From Faecalibacterium sp. UBA7177 (lineage in GTDB: Bacteria; Bacillota; Clostridia; Oscillospirales; Ruminococcaceae): a stretch of DNA of 14,187 nucleotides. Under the pieces are notes generated by a model. It had not been told where the DNA came from and searched no databases. It saw only the letters and a list, made by a program, of their open reading frames with translations. The position numbers and the translations under genes were made by a program. How positions within the stretch are numbered: the stretch's first letter is position 1; the number at the start of each line of letters is the position of its first letter. Where the stretch lies: assembly GCA_002491225.1 (NCBI GenBank), contig DKVN01000060.1:24458-38644 (forward strand). Direction: 5' to 3'. Of the stretch, positions 12,569 through 14,187 are shown piece after piece.

Positions 12569-13975
12569 TCAGACCGGATGGGACTTGCCCGCGTAGTCGA
12601 CATGGTCGCCGTCGACCCCGGCCAGCTTCTCGCTGCGTTTCTCAAAGAACTTGGGGGCCACCTGCGGGAACATCGCGTAGGTGAGCGCGTCCTCCTCCTG
12701 GATCATATACTTGGCGGCCTCGGCCTTCATCTTCTCGACCTCCGGCTCGAGCAGGTCGGCCGGGCGGCAGGTGATGGGCTGCTCGTCGCCGAGGATCCGC
12801 TTGGTGAACTCGGGGCTGATCGGCGCGGGGGTCTTGCCGTAATCGCCGTGCACCAGGCCCTTGAACTCCTTGGTGACCATCTTGTACCGCTCGCCCAAAA
12901 TCACGTTGAACACCGCCTGGGTGCCCACGATCTGGCTGGTGGGGGTGACCAGCGGCGGATAGCCGGAATCCTCGCGCACGCGGGGGATCTCCTGCAGCAC
13001 GGCGTCGAGCTGATCCTCCTTGCCCGCGTCCTTGAGCTGCTTGAGCAGGTTGGAGAGCATGCCGCCCGGCACCTGATACAGCAGGGTGTTGGCGTCCACG
13101 CCCAGCATCTTGGGGCTGATCTGGCCGTTGGCGATGTACTTTTCGCGCAGCTTGGCAAAGTGCTCGCGCACCACGTTCAGCTTTTTCAGGTCCAGCCCGG
13201 TGTCGTACTCGGTGCCCTGCAGCGCGGCCACAAGGCTCTCGGTGGGCATGTGGCTGGTGCCCAGCGCCAGCGGGCTGATGGCGGTGTCGATGATGTCCGC
13301 CCCGGCCTCGATGCCCTTGAGGATGGACATGGAGGCAAGGCCGGAGGTGTAGTGGCTGTGCACGTCCACCGGGATCGAGATGGTCTCCTTGAGCGCCTTG
13401 ACCAGCTCGTAGGTGCTGTAGGGGGTGAGCAGGCCTGCCATATCCTTGATGCAGATCGAGTTCGCGCCCATCTCCTCAAGGGTCTTGGCGTACTTGGCAA
13501 AGTAGGCGTTGTCGTGCACCGGGCTTAAGGTATAGCTGATGCAGCCCTGCACATGGGCTTTTTCCTTGATGGCGGCCTTGATGGCGGTTTCAAGGTTGCG
13601 GGGGTCGTTCAGCGCGTCGAAGATGCGCAGGATGTCGATGCCGTTGGCAACGCTCTTTTGCACAAAATACTCGACCGCGTCGTCGGCATAGTGGCGGTAG
13701 CCCAGCATGTTCTGGCCGCGGAAGAGCATCTGCAGTTTGGTATCGGGCATCTCCCTGCGCAGGATGCGCAGGCGGTCCCACGGGTCCTCATCCAGAAAAC
13801 GAATGCAGGAATCAAAGGTCGCGCCGCCCCAGCACTCGACCGAGAAATACCCGACCTCGTTGATGGCGGGCAGGATGGGGCGCATCTCGTCCATCGTCAT
13901 GCGGGTGGCCAGCAAAGACTGGTGCGCGTCGCGCAGGACGACCTCTGTGATCTTTACGGGTTTAGCCAATCTCAT
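12569..13975 (-). CDS. oadA: Oxaloacetate decarboxylase alpha-type carboxyltransferase subunit
   Basis: The 468-residue protein is the carboxyltransferase of a biotin-dependent decarboxylase or of split pyruvate carboxylase, moving a carboxyl group between a 2-oxoacid such as oxaloacetate and carrier-bound biotin. The HMGL-like TIM barrel shows RDAHQS (15-20), the FSVECWGGATFD segment (44-55), LFRGQNMLGYRHY (84-96), IKDMAG (176-181) and DVHSHYTSG (204-212). By comparison with characterised family members, Asp16, Lys177 (carbamylated), His206 and His208 should hold the active-site metal. A PYC-OADA-type conserved domain fills the rest. The protein ends without the C-terminal biotin domain of classic OadA; the carrier is encoded just upstream. 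GAGGTGA almost touches the ATG, so a TTG start two codons in (13969) is possible. The terminator follows. Whether it serves a sodium pump cannot be seen here. Confidence 0.9.
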   Translation of the reverse strand: MRLAKPVKITEVVLRDAHQSLLATRMTMDEMRPILPAINEVGYFSVECWGGATFDSCIRFLDEDPWDRLRILRREMPDTKLQMLFRGQNMLGYRHYADDAVEYFVQKSVANGIDILRIFDALNDPRNLETAIKAAIKEKAHVQGCISYTLSPVHDNAYFAKYAKTLEEMGANSICIKDMAGLLTPYSTYELVKALKETISIPVDVHSHYTSGLASMSILKGIEAGADIIDTAISPLALGTSHMPTESLVAALQGTEYDTGLDLKKLNVVREHFAKLREKYIANGQISPKMLGVDANTLLYQVPGGMLSNLLKQLKDAGKEDQLDAVLQEIPRVREDSGYPPLVTPTSQIVGTQAVFNVILGERYKMVTKEFKGLVHGDYGKTPAPISPEFTKRILGDEQPITCRPADLLEPEVEKMKAEAAKYMIQEEDALTYAMFPQVAPKFFEKRSEKLAGVDGDHVDYAGKSHPV

Positions 13976-14017
13976 TCACCTCGTCTTTTTCTTTCAGGCA
14001 GCGGCCGGGCGCAAAGC

Positions 14018-14043
14018 GGGGCGGGCAAAGGCCCTGCCGCCCC
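14018..14043 (-). repeat. GC-rich stem-loop between the biotin carrier gene and oadA
   Basis: GGGGCGG (14018-14024) and CCGCCCC (14037-14043) are exact reverse complements around a 12-base loop that itself contains GC/GGCC pairing options. It lies in the 95-bp gap between the two genes. No T-run follows on the minus strand, so it is more likely a differential-expression or processing hairpin than a terminator. Confidence 0.4.
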
Positions 14044-14070
14044 CGGCGCAAACAGTCGAAGCACAAGCGC

Positions 14071-14187
14071 TCAGTTCAGGGTCACCAGCACATCGCCGGA
14101 GTTGACCGTGTCACCCTTGTTGACATTGACGCTGGCAACCGTGCCGTCCTGCGGGGCGACGATCTCGTTTTCCATCTTCATGGCCTC
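14071..14187 (-). CDS. Biotin carboxyl carrier protein, C-terminal part
   Basis: The last 38 residues of a biotinyl domain are visible before the gene leaves the right edge. The fragment begins EAMKMENEI, the canonical biotinylation motif in which the lysine of AMKM receives biotin, and continues with the two short hydrophobic strands and the turn (VAPQDGTVASV, then GDTVNSGDVLVTL) that close the barrel. In this locus it should shuttle the carboxyl group between the carboxyltransferase encoded by oadA and a partner subunit lying outside the window. Whether it is a free small carrier or the end of a longer subunit cannot be told. Confidence 0.93.
   Translation of the reverse strand, partial: EAMKMENEIVAPQDGTVASVNVNKGDTVNSGDVLVTLN

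Overview
The window looks like a chromosomal segment from a high-GC, low-lysine-codon Gram-positive anaerobe of the class Clostridia, most likely an Oscillospirales (Ruminococcaceae-like) gut bacterium. The evidence is the Firmicutes-type division cluster headed by mraZ, a DivIB-type FtsQ with a long cytoplasmic tail, a two-PASTA penicillin-binding protein, a yerC-type TrpR-family regulator, and a biotin-dependent decarboxylase with a separate biotin carrier. The genus is inference. Every gene I can support lies on the minus strand, so transcription runs from high to low coordinates.

At the right-hand end (14187 to 12474) is the tail of a biotin-dependent decarboxylase locus: the last 38 residues of a biotin carrier protein, then oadA, encoding a carboxyltransferase subunit without its own biotin domain. 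It is closed by a very strong stem-loop terminator at 12474-12523. A second, weaker hairpin lies at 12370-12406.

Next (12317 to 902) is the division and cell-wall (dcw) cluster in the order mraZ, rsmH, ftsL, a class B PBP (ftsI), murF, mraY, ftsW, murG and ftsQ. It starts from a near-consensus sigma-A promoter at 12289-12317. Three exact 10-bp-spaced TGGGT boxes follow at 12251-12275, the expected operator for MraZ autoregulation. MurF, MraY and MurG complete UDP-MurNAc-pentapeptide, make lipid I and make lipid II. FtsW and the PBP polymerise and cross-link septal peptidoglycan. FtsL and FtsQ belong to the complex that activates that pair. RsmH methylates 16S rRNA and MraZ is the regulator. 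murE and murD, which commonly sit beside murF and mraY, are absent here, and no two genes overlap.

At the left end (901 to 1) is yerC, a TrpR-fold regulator with its own candidate promoter and a downstream stem-loop. A gene-free stretch follows, holding a good sigma-A promoter that drives a lipoprotein gene of which only the first 24 codons are in the window.

Most of the window is ordinary core-genome sequence and I see no hidden defence, mobile or CRISPR system. The most unusual non-coding element is the roughly 150-nt mraZ leader. Besides the MraZ boxes it carries four copies of a TTTTCCAC motif that resembles relaxed DnaA boxes and offers mutually exclusive RNA pairings. The AT-rich gap before ftsL (26% GC over 100 bases) is the second place worth a look.
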